From Streptomyces sp. NBC_01214 (GTDB lineage Bacteria > Actinomycetota > Actinomycetes > Streptomycetales > Streptomycetaceae), in contig NZ_JAPEOS010000001.1 in NCBI RefSeq assembly GCF_026340975.1, forward strand, positions 2,637,001 to 2,701,000: 64,000 bases of DNA, written 5' to 3'. The notes under the pieces are model-generated. The model did no database searches, was not told where the DNA came from, and saw only the letters and a list, made by a program, of their open reading frames with translations. Positions 51,265 to 59,709 of the stretch are shown here, piece after piece. Position 1 is the stretch's first letter, and the number at the start of each line of letters is the position of its first letter. The translations under genes were made by a program, and so were the position numbers.

Positions 51265-51990
51265 ATGACAGCCGGCGGGCGACCCGCTGAACCCGAAGTG
51301 ATCTGGTCCCGCCCCCAGCGGGCCGGCCGCGGCCCCAGGCCCGCGCACAGCCGCGAGTCCATCGCGTCCGAGGCGGTGCGGATCGCCGACGAGGAGGGGA
51401 TCGAGGCCGTCTCCATGCGGCGCGTGGCGGCCGGGATCGGCGCGGGGACGATGTCCCTCTACAACTACGTGCCGCGCAAGGAGGACCTGTACGAGCTGAT
51501 GGTCGACGCGGTCAGCGGGGAGTACGAGTTTCCCGCGCCGACCGGCGACTGGCGGGCCGACCTGCTCGCGCTGGCCCGCGGGACGCGCGCGCTGATGCAC
51601 CGCCATCCCTGGCTGCCGCGCCTGCTGAGTCCCGTCTACGGCTTCGGCCCGAATGCCCTGCGCTACCTGGAGTACAGCCTGGACTGCCTGGCCCCGCTCG
51701 ACGTATCGGACGGCGAGAAGCTGGAGCTCGTCGCGGCCGTCAACGGGACCGTCGCGACCTACGTGGCCAGTGAGCTGGCCCTGGCCGAACGGGCCCGGTC
51801 GTTGCCCTGGGGCGAGGCGGAGGAGCAGCGCGTACGCACGGCCTGGCTCGGCTCCCGGCTGGCCACCGGGGAGTACCCGAGGCTGGCGGCGGCCCTCGGC
51901 GGCGCCGGCCCGGTCCCGGGAGCCGGGCTCGACATGGCCGAGGTCTTTGACCGCACGGTGTCCCGGCTGCTGGGGGCCTGGGGAGCGTAG
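51265..51990 (+). CDS. TetR family regulator (TetR_C_1 type)
   Basis: 241 aa. HTH at about 33-80 (RESIASEAVRIADEEGIEAVSMRRVAAGIGAGTMSLYNYVPRKEDL). The C-terminal ligand domain (RADLLALARGTRALMHRHPWL; RYLEYSLDCL) is of the tetracycline-repressor type that senses small molecules. Divergent from DrrAB-like genes with a shared operator region, so I infer induction of export by a drug. Confidence 0.92.
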   Translation: MTAGGRPAEPEVIWSRPQRAGRGPRPAHSRESIASEAVRIADEEGIEAVSMRRVAAGIGAGTMSLYNYVPRKEDLYELMVDAVSGEYEFPAPTGDWRADLLALARGTRALMHRHPWLPRLLSPVYGFGPNALRYLEYSLDCLAPLDVSDGEKLELVAAVNGTVATYVASELALAERARSLPWGEAEEQRVRTAWLGSRLATGEYPRLAAALGGAGPVPGAGLDMAEVFDRTVSRLLGAWGA

Positions 51991-52013
51991 GCCCGAGGTT
52001 CGACCGACCCGGC

Positions 52014-53171
52014 TCAGAGGAGGGCGAACTGCCCGCCCGGGCCCTCCTCCTGGTGGTCCAGCACCGAAGCCGGGCGCCGGGCCCAGGCCGGCGGCGGCAG
52101 CACCCCGGCCGTGCGCAGCGCCTCCACCGACAGCCCCGGCCCCGGTTCGAACGCGGCCCGCTCGGGGGCCAGTTCGGCCAACAACGCCAGCGTGGTCACC
52201 AGCGCCAGCAGCTCCGAGGTCCAGCTCTGCGGCCACTCGGCCGGCCCCAGCGCGGCCAGGCCGTCGGCGTCCGGGCCCCGGTGTGCGGTGCGGGCGGCGA
52301 ACCAGGCCGGGAGCACCTGCACGCCCTGCGCCCCGCACTCCCAGGCCCCGGCCGGCACGGGGGAGACCGTCCCGTTCCCGAGACCCAGCGTCTCGCTCTC
52401 GGCGTCGTACGCGAGCTCGCGCGGCCAGCCCGCGACCGCCGAGCGGACGTACGGGCGGCGCCCGCCGGGCAGCCGGGGCGGTTCGCCGCCGCGCGCGCCG
52501 CGCAGCTGTACGTCCAGCAGCCGGTGCCCCAGCTCCAGCCCGGCCCGCCAGTGCTCGGGATCGGCGGCGAGCGGGACCTCGTACCCGCGCGGGCCCGGGC
52601 GGCCCGCCGCGAGGATCCAGCCCAGGACGTCCTCGGGGGCGACGCGGCCGCCGTGGTGCGCGCCGAGCAGGGGCAGCAGGCCGGGGGCGAGGTTCGGCTC
52701 GGCGCCGCCGGGGCGCCGGTGCAGGGGGCGGATCCGGCCGAGGCGGCCGACCGGGAGGTGCGCGGTGACCAGCGGATCCGGGGTCAGGGCGAGGAACAGC
52801 TGGTGCTCGTCCCGCACCCGCCAGAGCTCGGGGCGGGCCGTGTCGATGAGCCGCTGGTCGGGCAGCAGCCACTGCTCGTCGAAGGGCTCGCGGAGGACCC
52901 GTACGGGGTCGGGGCAGGGGCCCGGGGCGTCGGCGAAACGGGCCGTGGACGCCGAGCGCTGCCCCGGCAGGGCGGCCGCGCCGGCGTCGGGCCTGCGGCT
53001 GCGGCTCGGGCGGAACAACCGCTCCCGCTCGGCGCCTTCGGAGCCGGTCAGGGCGGCCCAGCGGGCGCGCAGGGCTGCCGGATCGGGTGCGGCCACCCAG
53101 TCCCGGCCCAGGCGCAGGCCGCCCACGGACCAGGGCATCAGATCATCGAGCAGCGGTGCGTCTTCGCTCAC
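52014..53171 (-). CDS. Type ISP restriction target-recognition-like protein, orphan
   Basis: 385 aa from GTG 53171. The opening MPWSVGGLRLGRDWVAAPDP, the LFRPSRSR and GPCPDPVRVLREPFDEQWLLPDQRLID strings and LWRVRDEHQLFL recall the C-terminal target-recognition region of type ISP restriction-modification enzymes. No helicase, nuclease or methyltransferase motif is present, nor nearby. It is thus either an orphan conserved remnant or a DNA-binding protein of unknown use. Family call by memory, moderately sure. Confidence 0.6.
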   Translation of the reverse strand: MSEDAPLLDDLMPWSVGGLRLGRDWVAAPDPAALRARWAALTGSEGAERERLFRPSRSRRPDAGAAALPGQRSASTARFADAPGPCPDPVRVLREPFDEQWLLPDQRLIDTARPELWRVRDEHQLFLALTPDPLVTAHLPVGRLGRIRPLHRRPGGAEPNLAPGLLPLLGAHHGGRVAPEDVLGWILAAGRPGPRGYEVPLAADPEHWRAGLELGHRLLDVQLRGARGGEPPRLPGGRRPYVRSAVAGWPRELAYDAESETLGLGNGTVSPVPAGAWECGAQGVQVLPAWFAARTAHRGPDADGLAALGPAEWPQSWTSELLALVTTLALLAELAPERAAFEPGPGLSVEALRTAGVLPPPAWARRPASVLDHQEEGPGGQFALL

Positions 53172-53247
53172 GCCGCCGATGGTAGCGACGGGATCCGGTG
53201 GCCGGGCTGCGTCCAGGCCGAAGGGCTGGGCAAGAGATAGGCTCCTT

Positions 53248-53266
53248 ATGTACGCATACGTACGGT
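53248..53266. promoter_or_regulatory. TACG-type dyad upstream of the 53-aa gene
   Basis: ATGTACGCATACGTACGGT; arms GTACG and CGTAC around CATA. It resembles the drr operator at 51211 and overlaps the likely promoter about 20-38 bp before the ATG at 53286. A common regulator is possible but unproven. Confidence 0.4.
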
Positions 53267-53285
53267 ATCGACCGGGGAGGCGGTC

Positions 53286-53447
53286 ATGAGCCAGTACGAC
53301 GAATACACGACCCCGTCGCAGGCTGAGGGCGAGCGCCTCGACGAGGACATGGACGAGGTCCAGCGCAAGCAGCGGCACCCCCAGACGATGCGGACCACGC
53401 CGTCCCAGGCGGAGGGCGAACGCACCAGGGAGGACGACGAGAAGTAG
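53286..53447 (+). CDS. 53-aa acidic protein with duplicated TPSQAEGER motif
   Basis: Starts ATG 53286 after GGGGAGG; reads MSQYDEYTTPSQAEGER ... TMRTTPSQAEGERTREDDEK and stops with TAG. The motif TPSQAEGER occurs twice, 29 residues apart. Highly charged with no hydrophobic segment, thus likely disordered. No family recognised, but the good ribosome site and internal repeat support reality. Confidence 0.7.
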   Translation: MSQYDEYTTPSQAEGERLDEDMDEVQRKQRHPQTMRTTPSQAEGERTREDDEK

Positions 53448-53585
53448 TCGCACCCGCGGGAGCGGAAGGTGGTCGGAGGGCGGTCGGGGGCCGTCAGGGG
53501 CCGTCAGGGGGCCATCGGCTGGCTGTGTGCCGCCAGCAGGCCGCCCGCAGGCCGCCGGCACGCCGTACGTGCGCCCCAGCATGCC

Positions 53586-53651
53586 GTCGGTGCGCCGCCC
53601 GCGCGCCGTCAGGGCGTCGTCATTGCGCCGCCCGCGCGCCGTCGGTGCGTC
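53586..53651. repeat. Two tandem 33-bp repeats
   Basis: 53586-53618 and 53619-53651, each containing TGCGCCGCCCGCGCGCCGTC. They directly precede the stop of the minus-strand GntR gene. Confidence 0.7.
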
Positions 53652-53652
53652 G

Positions 53653-54402
53653 TCAGTGCGCGTCGACCGTCACGGTGAAGGAGAACCGGTCGCCCCGGTA
53701 GCGGATCCGGGCCACGTCCACCACCCGGCCGTCCTCGTCGTAGGTGACGCCCGTGTAGTGCAGGATCGGGCTCAGCAACGGCACCTGGAGCAGCTCGGCC
53801 GTCTCCGGGTCGGCCAGCCGCGCCTCCACCGTGTCCGTGATCCGGCTGATGCGCACCCCCACGACGTCCCGCAGGACCTTCGTCATCGGCCAACGTTCGA
53901 GATCGGCGAGGTCCACCGCTTCGGCGAACTCCGGGAGGACGGCGTTCTCCGCCCAGTTGGTCGGCTCGCCGCTCTCCCGGTCGTGGCGCAGGCGGCGGTA
54001 CGTGACCACCTCGGCCGTGCCCGGGAAGTGTTCCAGCAGCTCCCCGGACACGGCGGTGCGGCCGTGCCCGAGGATCGTCGTGCGGTCGCCCGACTGCTGG
54101 GCCACGATCGCGTCGACCGAACCCAGCAGCCGGACCGGAGCGCTGCGCAGCGCGCCCGGCTCGATGAAGGTGCCGCGCCGCCGGTGCCGGCTGATCAGCC
54201 CCTCGCCCTCCAGCTCCTTGAGCGCCTGCCGCATGGTCAGCACGCTCACCCCGTAGTGCCCGGCCAGCTGCTCCTCGGTGGGCAGGCGCAGCGAGGCGTC
54301 CGGGGTGCGCCCCAGTATCGAGGCGCGCAGTGACTGCGACACCTGGTACCAGAGCGGCAGCTTCCGGTTCAGTACCAGCGAGTCGGGGGCGAAGGCGGTC
54401 AC
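53653..54402 (-). CDS. GntR/UTRA (HutC-type) regulator
   Basis: 249 aa, GTG start. Winged HTH at 15-80 (LPLWYQVSQSLRASILGR; LRLPTEEQLAGHYGVSVLTMRQALKELEGEGLISRHRRRGTFIE), then a UTRA effector domain (YRRLRHDRESGEPTNWAENAVLP; ILHYTGVTYDEDGRVV). It follows hmgA on the same strand with an 87-bp gap, so it may regulate tyrosine breakdown in response to a pathway acid. Confidence 0.9.
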   Translation of the reverse strand: MTAFAPDSLVLNRKLPLWYQVSQSLRASILGRTPDASLRLPTEEQLAGHYGVSVLTMRQALKELEGEGLISRHRRRGTFIEPGALRSAPVRLLGSVDAIVAQQSGDRTTILGHGRTAVSGELLEHFPGTAEVVTYRRLRHDRESGEPTNWAENAVLPEFAEAVDLADLERWPMTKVLRDVVGVRISRITDTVEARLADPETAELLQVPLLSPILHYTGVTYDEDGRVVDVARIRYRGDRFSFTVTVDAH

Positions 54403-54437
54403 GGGTGGTTCTCCGAAGGCTGGACAGGGGTGAGGTG

Positions 54438-54486
54438 CGGCGCATGCAGGGTACGGCGCATGCAGCGCATGCAGCGTATGCAGTGC
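54438..54486. repeat. Short GCATGCAG repeats
   Basis: Four closely spaced copies of (G/C)GCATGCAG or GTATGCAG in the gap between hmgA and the GntR gene. GCATGC is self-complementary. They may be slippage products or a binding array. Confidence 0.55.
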
Positions 54487-54489
54487 AGG

Positions 54490-55803
54490 TCAGGCGCGGA
54501 AGTGGCGCTGCAGCCCCTGCCACACGTCGTCGTAGCCGCGCTGGAGGTGATCGGCGCCGGCCGCCTGCGCGGTGGCGGTGATCGGCCAGCGGGTCTCGAA
54601 CATGAAGGCCAGGCCGTCGTCGATCTTCTGCGGCTTCAGCTCGGCCGCACTCGCCCGCTCGAAGGTCTCGTGGTCGGGTCCGTGCGCGGACATCATGTTG
54701 TGGAGCGAGCCGCCGCCGGGGACGAAGCCTTCGGCCTTGGCGTCGTAGGCCCCCTCGATGAGGCCCATGTACTCGCTCATCACGTTGCGGTGGAAGTAGG
54801 GCGGACGGAAGGTGTCCTCGCCGACCAGCCAGCGCGGGGCGAAGACCACGAAGTCCACGCCCGCCAGCCCCGGGGTGTCGGAGGGCGAGGTCAGGACGGT
54901 GAAGATCGACGGGTCGGGGTGGTCGTAGCTGATCGAACCCAGGACGTTGAAGCGGCGCATGTCGTACACGTACGGGACGTGGCTGCCGTGCCAGGCGACC
55001 ACGTCGAGCGGGGAGTGGTCGTAGGTGGCGGACCAGAGGTTGCCGCAGAACTTGTTGATCACCTCGGTCGGGCGCTCGCTGTCCTCGTACGCGGCGACGG
55101 GGGCCTGGAAGTCCCGTGCGGCGGCGAGGCCGTTGGCGCCGATCGGGCCCAGGTTCGGCAGCTCGAAGGGCTGGCCGTAGTTCTCGCAGATGTAGCCGCG
55201 GGCGTCGGCGTCGAGCAGCTCGACGCGGAAGCGGACGCCGCGGGGGATGAGGGCCATGTCGCCCGGGCGGGCGGCGAGCAGGCCCAGCTCGGTGCGCAGG
55301 AGCAGTCCGCCGCGCTCGGGGACGATGAGCAGCTCGCCGTCGGAGTCGCTGAAGACCCGGTCGGTCATGTCGGCGTTGGCGGCGTAGAGGTGGATGGCCA
55401 TGCCGGCGCGCTGGGCGGCGTCGCCGTTGCCGCCGAGGGTCCACAGGCCGGAGAGGAAGTCGGTGCCGGGGGCCGGGTCGGGCAGCGGGTTCCAGCGGAG
55501 CCGGTTCGGGTCCGCCACGGACTCGGTGAAGGGCGCGGAACGCAGGGCCCCGTTGTCGATCCGGGTGAAGGGCGGGTGCGCGGCCGAGGGGCGGATCCGG
55601 TAGAGCCAGGAGCGGCGGTTGTGGGTGCGGGGCTCGGTGAAGGCGCTGCCGCTGAGCTGCTCGGCGTAGAGGCCGAGGGGTGCGCGCTGGGGCGAGTTCC
55701 GGCCGATCGGCAGGGCGCCGGGGACGGCCTCCGAGCTGTGCTCGTTGCCGAAGCCGGTGAGGTACTCCAGTGCCTCTGCCGTCTTCCTGGCCTGCTCGCT
55801 CAT
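54490..55803 (-). CDS. hmgA: Homogentisate 1,2-dioxygenase
   Basis: 437 aa. Opens homogentisate to maleylacetoacetate in tyrosine and phenylalanine breakdown. Metal-binding and active-site motifs: [16 protein letters not shown] (His and Glu ligands) and [11 protein letters not shown] (second His). The N-terminal domain ([26 protein letters not shown]) is also typical. Length equals the family norm. A large dyad lies 23 bp before its ATG. No other catabolic gene is next to it. Confidence 0.95.
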   Translation of the reverse strand: MSEQARKTAEALEYLTGFGNEHSSEAVPGALPIGRNSPQRAPLGLYAEQLSGSAFTEPRTHNRRSWLYRIRPSAAHPPFTRIDNGALRSAPFTESVADPNRLRWNPLPDPAPGTDFLSGLWTLGGNGDAAQRAGMAIHLYAANADMTDRVFSDSDGELLIVPERGGLLLRTELGLLAARPGDMALIPRGVRFRVELLDADARGYICENYGQPFELPNLGPIGANGLAAARDFQAPVAAYEDSERPTEVINKFCGNLWSATYDHSPLDVVAWHGSHVPYVYDMRRFNVLGSISYDHPDPSIFTVLTSPSDTPGLAGVDFVVFAPRWLVGEDTFRPPYFHRNVMSEYMGLIEGAYDAKAEGFVPGGGSLHNMMSAHGPDHETFERASAAELKPQKIDDGLAFMFETRWPITATAQAAGADHLQRGYDDVWQGLQRHFRA

Positions 55804-55825
55804 GTGCTGCTCCCGCTCCGTCGAA

Positions 55826-55853
55826 GGAATCCTATGGTCGACAGTAGGATTCC
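55826..55853. promoter_or_regulatory. 28-bp dyad at the hmgA promoter
   Basis: Arms GGAATCCTA (55826-55834) and TAGGATTCC (55845-55853) around an inner GTCGAC; 24 of 28 positions are symmetric. It lies 22 bp before the start codon, so a bound protein would block transcription. Confidence 0.7.
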
Positions 55854-55910
55854 GCGGCCCGCACGTCAACGGCGGACCCGTGTCCGGACCGGAGATCGGC
55901 GGGAAAGGCC

Positions 55911-56085
55911 GGAAATGGGGGAGGGGTCCACGGGGTGCGGACGGGATCCAGGGCGGGGGTCGGGCCGGGAGCCGGGACGGGAGTCGGGGTGAGTCGGGGC
56001 GGGGAGTAGGGGTGAGGGGCCGGGATGGGGAGCCGGGGCGGGGAGCCGGGGCGGGAGCGGAGATCGGGCGCGGCGAGCGGCGCTG
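55911..56085. repeat. G-rich simple repeats
   Basis: Purine-rich stretch with GGAGCCGGGGCGGG repeated and many G3-G5 runs on the plus strand, in the 363-bp gap between hmgA and the beta-helix gene. G-quadruplex potential. Confidence 0.55.
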
Positions 56086-56166
56086 GTGGTTCGGATTCGG
56101 CTGACGGGAACACGGATCCCGTCGAGGGGGATCCCAAAAGATGAACAATGCTCTACTCTCACGCGC

Positions 56167-58314
56167 ATGTCGTGGACCCGCAGGTTCCCTGCCGTGCCGG
56201 CGGCGCTCCTCGCCGCCCTTCTCGCCCTCCTGTCCCTCCTCGTCGCGGCGCCCGCCGCCAGCGCGCACGAGGAGCGCCCGATCACCCTCCCGGACGGCTC
56301 CGGATCGGTACCCGAGTACCGCGCTGCCGAGCCCGACCTGATCGTCTGCAAAACCGACCGGCCCGCCTTCGAGCGCCGGATATCCGCCTTCCCTGAAGAG
56401 CTCAAGCAGCGCAACCTCGCCCTGTACGAGCGGTGCGAGAAGAGCGGCTACCGGCACCTGCAAGAGGCCGTCGACGCCGTCGACCGGCCCGGGATGAACG
56501 TCGCGGTCCTCCCTGGCCTGTACGAGGAAGAGCCCTCGCTCCCCGCGCCGACGGGGGAGTGCGCCGCGCTCAAGGCCCCCCAGTCCGCGCTCGGGTACCA
56601 GATCCTGTCCTACGAGCAGCAGGTGCAGTGCCGGCACAACCAGAACCTCGTCGCCATCCTCGGCAAGACGAACCTGCAGATCGAGGGCACGGGCGCGTCA
56701 CGGCTCGACGTGGTCGTCGACGCCAAGTACCAGAAGCTGAACGCCATCCGCGCGGACAAGTCCAACGGCATCTACTTCCGCAACTTCACCGCCCAGCGCA
56801 CCACCTTCAACTCGCTGTACGTGCTCGCGGGCGACGGCTTCGTCATCGACGACGTGCTGACCCGCTGGAACGACGAGTACGGTTTCCTGACCTTCGCCAG
56901 CGACCACGGGCTCTACAAGAACTGCGAGTCGTACGGGAACGGCGACTCCGGCATCTACCCGGGCAGTGCCTCGAACATCAACGACGGCCGCGGCTACGAG
57001 GTCCCCCGGTACTCCATCGAGATCACCGGCTGCCGCAGCCACCACAACATGGTCGGCTACTCCGGCACCGCGGGCGACTCGGTGTGGGTGCACGACAACG
57101 AGTTCGACCAGAACATGGGCGGCGCCTCGATGGACAGCGCCTTCCCCGGACACCCCGGACTCCCGCAGAACCACGCCAAGTTCGAGCGGAACCTGATCCA
57201 CGACAACAACCAGGACTACTACGGGTACGTCGCCGACGGCACCTGTGCCAAACCGCCGATCGAGCGCGGCTACGAGCGGGGCGTGGTCTGCCCGCAGATC
57301 TCCATGCCGCCGGGCACCGGCATCATCACCGCGGGCGGCAACTGGAACCTCTACGAGAACAACTGGGTGTACGGGCACCGGCGCGCGGGCTTCTTCCTCA
57401 GCGCGGTCCCCGCCTTCATCCGCGGCGAAGAGGCGTGGTCGAAGCAGACCGACACCTCCCACCACAACCGGTACGCCGGGAACGTCATGGGCAAGGACAA
57501 GTCCGGCGCCGCCCGCCCCAACGGCATGGACGTGTGGTGGGACGGCCAGGGGCGCGCCAACTGCTGGCAGGACGGACCCGACGGCTCCACCCCCGGCGCG
57601 GTCCCGCAGTGCGGTGACCGCCGCGGCGAGGTCTCGGGGGCGTCCGCCCGCCTGGTCGGCGAGCCGGTCAAGCTGGCCCAACTCCTCGTCTGCGCGGACT
57701 ACAACGTCCAGGCGCGCAAACTCCCCTCCGGCTGCGACTGGTACGGCGCGCGCGGACTCGAGCGGGTGGAGACCCAGCTCGCGCTGGCCGTGGCCGCGGT
57801 GCTGCTGCTCGTCGGCGGCGTCCTGTGGTGGCGCCGCCTGCGCGGGTCCCGGCTGGGCACGGCCGCCACGCTGGCCGGGCTGGCGGGCCTGGTCCTGGAC
57901 GTGGCGGGCTCCACCATGCCCCTGACCGCCACCTTCGTACCGGCGCTCGCCCTCCTCCTGCTCGGCCTGTGGTGGACGGGCACCGGCCTGGTCCTGCGCC
58001 CCACCCGCCCCTGGCTGGCCCGCCTGACCCTGCTGTTGGCCGGGCTCACGCTGCTGGACGCCTTCGACAAGGCCGTCCTGATGATCCCCTGGACCCCCCT
58101 GAGCCCCGCCTGGGCACGGGCCCTGGTCGCCGTGATCTGGGTCCTGTGGGCGGTGGTGGCCTCGGCCCGCCCGGGCACCCCGGCCCGCCCGTCCGGCCCG
58201 GGCGCAGACCCCGCGGGCGACCGCGCCCCGGTCCCCGCCGGCCCCGCCCCGGCGCTGAGCGCGGCCGCCCCCGAGCCCCCGGCGACCCCGGCGAACCCGG
58301 ACCCCGCGCCGTGA
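56167..58314 (+). CDS. Secreted, membrane-anchored parallel beta-helix protein
   Basis: 715 aa from ATG 56167. Signal peptide (residues 1-34) ending ASA before HEERP. Residues about 95-440 are repeats of a right-handed beta-helix ([66 protein letters not shown]). The C-terminus has about five hydrophobic helices ([40 protein letters not shown]) and a Pro/Ala tail. It heads an operon with a cupredoxin-like protein. Possible role in polysaccharide binding or copper handling; not clear. Confidence 0.85.
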   Translation: MSWTRRFPAVPAALLAALLALLSLLVAAPAASAHEERPITLPDGSGSVPEYRAAEPDLIVCKTDRPAFERRISAFPEELKQRNLALYERCEKSGYRHLQEAVDAVDRPGMNVAVLPGLYEEEPSLPAPTGECAALKAPQSALGYQILSYEQQVQCRHNQNLVAILGKTNLQIEGTGASRLDVVVDAKYQKLNAIRADKSNGIYFRNFTAQRTTFNSLYVLAGDGFVIDDVLTRWNDEYGFLTFASDHGLYKNCESYGNGDSGIYPGSASNINDGRGYEVPRYSIEITGCRSHHNMVGYSGTAGDSVWVHDNEFDQNMGGASMDSAFPGHPGLPQNHAKFERNLIHDNNQDYYGYVADGTCAKPPIERGYERGVVCPQISMPPGTGIITAGGNWNLYENNWVYGHRRAGFFLSAVPAFIRGEEAWSKQTDTSHHNRYAGNVMGKDKSGAARPNGMDVWWDGQGRANCWQDGPDGSTPGAVPQCGDRRGEVSGASARLVGEPVKLAQLLVCADYNVQARKLPSGCDWYGARGLERVETQLALAVAAVLLLVGGVLWWRRLRGSRLGTAATLAGLAGLVLDVAGSTMPLTATFVPALALLLLGLWWTGTGLVLRPTRPWLARLTLLLAGLTLLDAFDKAVLMIPWTPLSPAWARALVAVIWVLWAVVASARPGTPARPSGPGADPAGDRAPVPAGPAPALSAAAPEPPATPANPDPAP

Positions 58315-58351
58315 CCCCCGCCCAGGCCGCCCCGACCACAGGAGGCCAGCC

Positions 58352-59281
58352 GTGACCGACCGGCCCGACGACGACAACCGGTGCGACGCCTGCGGTACGC
58401 CGCCCCGCGCGGCCCGCAGGCTCCGCCGAACCGCCCGCGCCGCGGCCCTGCTCGCCCTCGCTCTACTCCTCGCGGGCGGCGCGGCGACTGGCTGCGGAGG
58501 GCGGGCCACCACCCACCACAAGCCCGGCACCAGCCACGAGCAGGCGTCCGGCGGCGTGGGCACGCTGCTCACGGCCACCGACGCCACCGGTCACCGGCTC
58601 CGTGAGGTCCCGGCCCAGGGCGCGCCGGAGGTCCAGCTGACCGTCCGCCCGGACTCGGAGGACGGCTGGAACCTCCAACTGGCGGTGACGAACTACCGCT
58701 TCACCCCGGACAGCACCGGCGGCGCCGCCCTCCCGGGCGCGGGCCACGCCCACCTGGAGCTCGACGGCCGCAAGCTGGCCCGGCTGTACGGCCCCTGGTT
58801 CCACCTGCCCGCGGCGCAGGTCCCCGAGGGCACCCACACCCTGACCGTCCGCCTCTACGCGGACGACCACACCGCCTGGGCGGTCTCGGGCAAGCCGGTC
58901 GAGGGCACGGCCCAGCTCACCGCCGCCGCCGCCCCGAGCCAGCCGGGCGGACACAGCCACGGGGACACCCCGCCGGGCCAGACCCCGCCGCCGGGCCAGA
59001 CCCCAGCGCCGGAGCAGGCCGACCGCACGGTCACCATCACCGTCCGGGACGGCAAGGTCAGCCCGGCCCCCGCCCGCACCGAGCTGCGGCGCGGAGAGCG
59101 CGTGGCCCTGCGCGTCACGAGCGACCGCGCGGACACCCTGCACGTCCACGGCTACGACAAGGAACTCGCCCTGCCGGCAGGCCAGGAGGCCACCCTGATC
59201 CTGACGGCCGACCGCACGGGCCTCTTCGAGGTCGAGACCCACGAGTCCAACCTCGTCCTGACCCAACTCCTCGTCCGATGA
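58352..59281 (+). CDS. Exported cupredoxin-like protein
   Basis: 309 aa, GTG start. A membrane helix (LLALALLLAGGAATGCGG) whose Cys could be a lipobox or a plain anchor. Two domains: one with HTLTVRLYADDHTAW preceding, then a His/Pro-rich linker (GGHSHGDTPPGQTPPPG), and a C-terminal cupredoxin domain (RTVTITVRDGKVSPAP; TLHVHGYDKELAL) ending before NLVLTQLLVR. HVHGYD and the nearby His may bind copper. Its end overlaps the next ATG as ATGA. Confidence 0.8.
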   Translation: MTDRPDDDNRCDACGTPPRAARRLRRTARAAALLALALLLAGGAATGCGGRATTHHKPGTSHEQASGGVGTLLTATDATGHRLREVPAQGAPEVQLTVRPDSEDGWNLQLAVTNYRFTPDSTGGAALPGAGHAHLELDGRKLARLYGPWFHLPAAQVPEGTHTLTVRLYADDHTAWAVSGKPVEGTAQLTAAAAPSQPGGHSHGDTPPGQTPPPGQTPAPEQADRTVTITVRDGKVSPAPARTELRRGERVALRVTSDRADTLHVHGYDKELALPAGQEATLILTADRTGLFEVETHESNLVLTQLLVR

Positions 59282-59709
59282 CCCCACCCCGCCCCGAACC
59301 CAGCCCCGCGCCCGAGCCGACGCCCGAGCCCACGGCCCAGCCGACACAGGACCCCGTGCCCGCACCCGGCCCAGTGCGGGCATCGGGCCCCATGCCCGCA
59401 CACGACCCCGGGGCCGGACCGGGCCCAGTGGTTGCACGCAACCCCGGCCCTGCGGCCGTACCCGGCCCTGCGGCTGGGCCCGGACCCGTGCCTGAACCCG
59501 CTCCTCGACCCGCTCCCGGGGCGGTGCTCACACCCGGGCCAGGGCCCGCGCCTGAGGCGGTGCCCGGGATGGTGCCTGGGGCCGCACGGCTCGGCGGCCC
59601 GCTCGCGTTTCCGAGTGGTGTCCCGTCCCGGCCGTTCGGACCCGGGCCGGAGTCCGGACGGCCGGGCCGTGTCGCCGACGGGACCCCGCTCCGGGCGGGG
59701 AGATGGTGA
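59278..59709 (+). CDS. Proline-rich ORF coupled in the beta-helix/cupredoxin operon
   Basis: 143 aa, repetitive Pro/Ala/Gly (PAPEPTPEPTAQPTQ; PGPGPAPEAVPG). It overlaps the previous gene as ATGA and its TGA overlaps the next ATG. Low complexity and the presence of antisense reading frames lower confidence, but coupling on both ends suggests it is translated. It could be a linker peptide or simply a read-through region. Confidence 0.45.
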   Translation: MTPPRPEPSPAPEPTPEPTAQPTQDPVPAPGPVRASGPMPAHDPGAGPGPVVARNPGPAAVPGPAAGPGPVPEPAPRPAPGAVLTPGPGPAPEAVPGMVPGAARLGGPLAFPSGVPSRPFGPGPESGRPGRVADGTPLRAGRW

